A stretch of 64,000 nt of DNA from Symsagittifera roscoffensis (taxonomy: Eukaryota; Xenacoelomorpha; Acoela; Convolutidae), in assembly GCF_963678635.1 (NCBI RefSeq), contig NC_087062.1, forward strand, positions 25,378,177 through 25,442,176, read 5' to 3'. The position numbers and the translations under genes are program-made. Positions 61,397 to 64,000 of this stretch are shown here, piece by piece (within the stretch, counting starts at the first letter, position 1; each line of letters opens with the position of its first letter). A model generated the notes under the pieces. That model worked only from the letters and a program-made list of their open reading frames with translations. It ran no database searches and was not told the DNA's origin.

Positions 61397-62269
61397 CCAA
61401 CACAGATGCATAATGAAATCCCACTACCATATTATTTAAAACAACAAGAATTATCAAAAAGCCGACTAACAAATTTTTCTGAAATTGCACTTGCCGCAGA
61501 ATCCGTACAAGTGACTATGAATCCATACATAATGGGTGGATCATAAATAACATCAAATAAACCACTCATGTTATCCACTCATGGTATTCAATACTCTGTA
61601 GAAGATTACCTAAACGCAGTCACAGCAAATTTAATTTTAAATATAGGACCTGAACCAGTAAACACGCCACTCCATCCAAATTTGATATATAGACGCACAG
61701 CTCTAATCCAAACTACCCATGACGATCAACATGGAGAATTTTATGCAAAGAAACAAACAACATATGCAAAGAAACCAACAAATGTTTGATGCAATGAAAT
61801 TCGTAGACTACCCAATGAAACAATAAAACAACTGGCAGTAAGAATAGAAACAATAGTCCGAAAAGCATGTTCACTTCTTACTCATGATCATAAAATTACA
61901 AAGATGACAAAAATCCTAATGTTGACTCTAACATCTCAATTACGAAAAATAGCAATAAAAAAGAGAGCATCACATCCTTCCTCAATCCGAGAACCAGATT
62001 TAGATTTTAGTAAACTAGTAGAAAAACTAGAACAAGCAGAAATCACTATGAAATTGGAAAAAACAGAAAACTTAAAACTAAAATATGTAAACAACACCCA
62101 GACCACTATTTCGCACATAAACAATATCAATGACTCTGATACTGAATTATCCGAAAAAATCACCGAAATTTTGAGCATCTACGAGAAAAACCCAAATTTC
62201 AAAGGCAAACGATTATCCAAAAAATGGTGTAATTTTAGTCGACGATACGGACACATGTAACATTCGTCT
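61397..62269 (+). pseudogene. Retrotransposon Gag-like remnant: capsid-like region and damaged CCHC knuckle
   Basis: One frame runs from 61,397 to 62,269 with stops at only three places (61,544, 61,787, 62,258). It contains a segment around HGIQYSVEDYLNAV and a conserved-looking RRTALIQTT, which I read as capsid-like. After 61,787 comes a charged, partly coiled-coil-like region (about 62,000-62,180), then a basic stretch leading into WCN at 62,225. From 62,228 the residues are spaced exactly as CX2CX4HX4C with Gly before His, but the second and fourth positions are Ser (62,237 and 62,267) and a stop lies between His and the last position. No protease, reverse transcriptase or integrase follows, so the copy is 3'-truncated and dead. 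An LTR retrotransposon is most likely; the superfamily is not resolved. Confidence 0.65.
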
Positions 62270-63493
62270 ACTGCAGTCACACATGAGGCTTAAGAAAAAT
62301 AGGCCCTATAACCATTGGCTCAAGAGTCAGGGACACTATCTCTTGTGTTTTTCTACATCAAGAACGGTCGGAGCCATTTCGGTTCGCTTGCGACATGAGA
62401 CTAGAACCCGTTACAGCTTAAAGGCCACTACCAAAATACCCCCCCACTCTAGAAATAAAAACGTCCCCATACTTAGGTCTCTAGATACCCAAAATACATG
62501 AACGCCGTTAAAAACCGGGTCGGAACAATCCGCTTAGTTACTTTTTATTGGACAGTGGAACTTTGATCCATTTCAGAAGGATCAACCTAAAACTCGCCTT
62601 ATCTCAACATAACTATCATAAAATACACTCGAGAAACTTAAATTGAGAACTCACATGTCGATGCGCTTGAGTATGAGGAGTAATTAAAAGATGAGCAGCT
62701 CGAGAATCAAACAATATAACTAAATAAGTTTGACGCTAATTAGTTTTAACAACAGAAGTAAGTTCTGTCTCAAGAATCAAAGTTTCTGCATGAACCATCG
62801 GGACACTTGAGTTGTCCTCTCTTCCATTGAATGTTCACTCTGTTCCGTTCGAATAATCGTCCTTTCTCAAGTCTGTGTTCTATTCTCCTGTTTTCGGGAT
62901 TAGACAGCTCTACTCTCTTATTATTTCGTATCGAGAAATTGCGAATAGCAATTTCCTGCCTTTTTCTTGAGTAGTTTCCCGCAATTGTTAATTCGGTCGT
63001 TCTGATATTTCACTTTTTGTTTTCAGTTGGTTCGAGAAAACTGAGCATGACAGGCTCTATTCGAAATTTTTAAAATTAAAACTTCACTCCAAAATTACGT
63101 GTTTCTCAAGGTCAAACCTCCAGACATGACCGACTGGCACATACTCCCCGGACTCGAGATCGATGTCCTCATCGCGTGTTGTCATCTGCCAGTGAGTCCC
63201 AGAGAATCGAGTGTTGCTCAAGATACAGTGCCAGTGGTCATTTACAGAAGTTTGCATCGGACTTAAGTTTATCTACCTTCCAAAATTCACAACCATATAA
63301 AATTTTCACAATATCGCTAAACAGCAATCAAAATCTGCACACACCTGCACCCATGAATCCCCGCTTTTTAAGCTGGTAATTTTAAAATTTCTTTTGTCCT
63401 ATTCAGCTAGGAAATTGTCATGCATCATTTTGATTTATATAATAGATCTATCATATTAATAACAATATCTTATTCGTCTAAAATTTCTTTTTC
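62270..63493. other. Region of higher GC, no gene identified
   Basis: Just after the Gag remnant the base composition becomes visibly less AT-rich and the repeats disappear. Short plus-strand ORFs (62,283-62,501 and 63,176-63,379) have no recognisable domain. The left edge (about 62,270-62,285) may be the insertion or truncation boundary of the retroelement. Confidence 0.45.
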
Positions 63494-63520
63494 GTGAACT
63501 CGGATTTCATCCGAGTTCAC
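63494..63520. repeat. Perfect 12-bp stem hairpin with 3-base loop
   Basis: GTGAACTCGGAT, loop TTC, ATCCGAGTTCAC. On the minus strand it lies about 60 bases beyond the stop codon of the ORF at 63,581, so in a transcript of that ORF it would sit in the 3' untranslated region. The role is unknown. Confidence 0.9.
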
Positions 63521-63580
63521 CCTCGAGCCCCCTCCCTCTCAAGACTCAAGACTCTAGAATTTTCCCTTCGAGCCACCGGC

Positions 63581-64000
63581 TCACCTCGTGTCCTTCGCCC
63601 TCGAGGTACCCGACACCGGTGTTCTTGACACTGTAATTTGTTCCAACAGTGCCTCTTCGTCATCGGAGCTGATCACAATTTCCTCCCAGGCCTTCAGCTG
63701 TTCATAGGATCGCATCCACTCCCTCTGCTCTTGCAACCTCTTCGATTGATTTGGTAAGCTCTTTACCTTCGACTCCCGGTTCAAGCAGAAGGAATTGTGA
63801 AGACTCATGCTTATATTCTTCGCCAGGTCCTCCTCTAGTATCGATTCTCTCGCTCTAGAATTGTCTCTGGATACTCTGCCCACTCTTTTCCACCCCATCG
63901 TGATCGCATTTCGATGGGTTAGCAGAGGTCTCTTGAAGGCATCTGGTCCTATCTCGGCTTGGAATTGTCGATATTCCTTTTGATGTTTCCTCATGTGGTC
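63581..64000 (-). CDS. Hypothetical hydrophilic protein, C-terminal part, open at the window edge
   Basis: A frame open from the window edge to a stop at 63,581, 139 codons visible; the first Met is codon 3, so the true start may lie outside. Composition and codon use are less AT-rich than the rest of the window, which favours real coding. The protein is strongly charged: a basic N-terminal part, a Glu/Arg/Gln-rich probable helix (residues 83-105 counting from the Met) and then IVISSDDEE (106-114). That pattern of a hydrophobic triplet followed by Ser and acidic residues is like SUMO-interaction motifs. There is no catalytic domain, membrane segment or signal peptide. It may be the last exon of a nuclear or regulatory protein, or part of a mobile element ORF. 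I do not recognise the family. Confidence 0.5.
   Translation of the reverse strand, partial: DHMRKHQKEYRQFQAEIGPDAFKRPLLTHRNAITMGWKRVGRVSRDNSRARESILEEDLAKNISMSLHNSFCLNRESKVKSLPNQSKRLQEQREWMRSYEQLKAWEEIVISSDDEEALLEQITVSRTPVSGTSRAKDTR

Noticed and set aside
63494-63555. Helitron 3' end: hairpin followed by CTAG
   Set aside because: The CTAG is over 30 bases from the hairpin, where Helitrons normally have about 10, and no matching 5' TC end or other copy is visible.

Overview
The window looks like a piece of an AT-rich eukaryotic (most likely invertebrate animal) genome. There is no dense coding, no prokaryotic operon layout and no rRNA or tRNA that I can recognise. What is present is kilobase-scale tandem satellite DNA, a hAT-type miniature transposon with intact ends, a duplicated segment with a C-type-lectin-like exon that has a plausible splice acceptor, and a decayed retrotransposon Gag region. 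I cannot name the species. A 200-base run of N shows this is an assembled scaffold.

Layout. (1) About 1-42,130: one long satellite block built from variants of a single ancestral family. Four arrangements recur in tandem: A (period about 3.09 kb), B (2.65 kb, two near-identical copies), C (3.77 kb, two near-identical copies plus an 853-bp remnant), D (1.23 kb, running into the gap), and E (2.45-2.53 kb, six copies, 27,256-41,911). Degenerate units lie between them. All share a few blocks that stay almost unchanged, and A and E keep a foldback (inverted repeat). I see no credible gene here; the short recurring ORFs follow from the repetition. (2) 42,131-45,017: low-copy DNA with a clean 304-bp hAT MITE (44,261-44,564, perfect 8-bp target duplication) and a possible decayed coding patch. 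(3) 45,018-57,534: a 5.6-kb segment present in three tandem copies, the last one truncated. Each full copy holds two candidate terminal-inverted-repeat elements rich in palindromes. A minus-strand C-type-lectin-like exon lies at the end of copies 1 and 2. (4) 57,535-62,270: AT-rich sequence with a broken Gag-like retroelement on the plus strand, ending in a damaged CCHC zinc knuckle. (5) 62,270-64,000: a visibly less AT-rich stretch with a perfect 12-bp hairpin and the 3' end of a minus-strand ORF of unknown function that runs off the window.

The genes do not form a working pathway. The interest lies in genome dynamics: successive tandem amplification of satellite variants, deletions that map to hairpins and T-tracts, a segmental triplication with 6-bp microhomology at its ends, and transposon-like units whose subterminal regions carry a 64-bp near-perfect palindrome and a 33-bp phased repeat.
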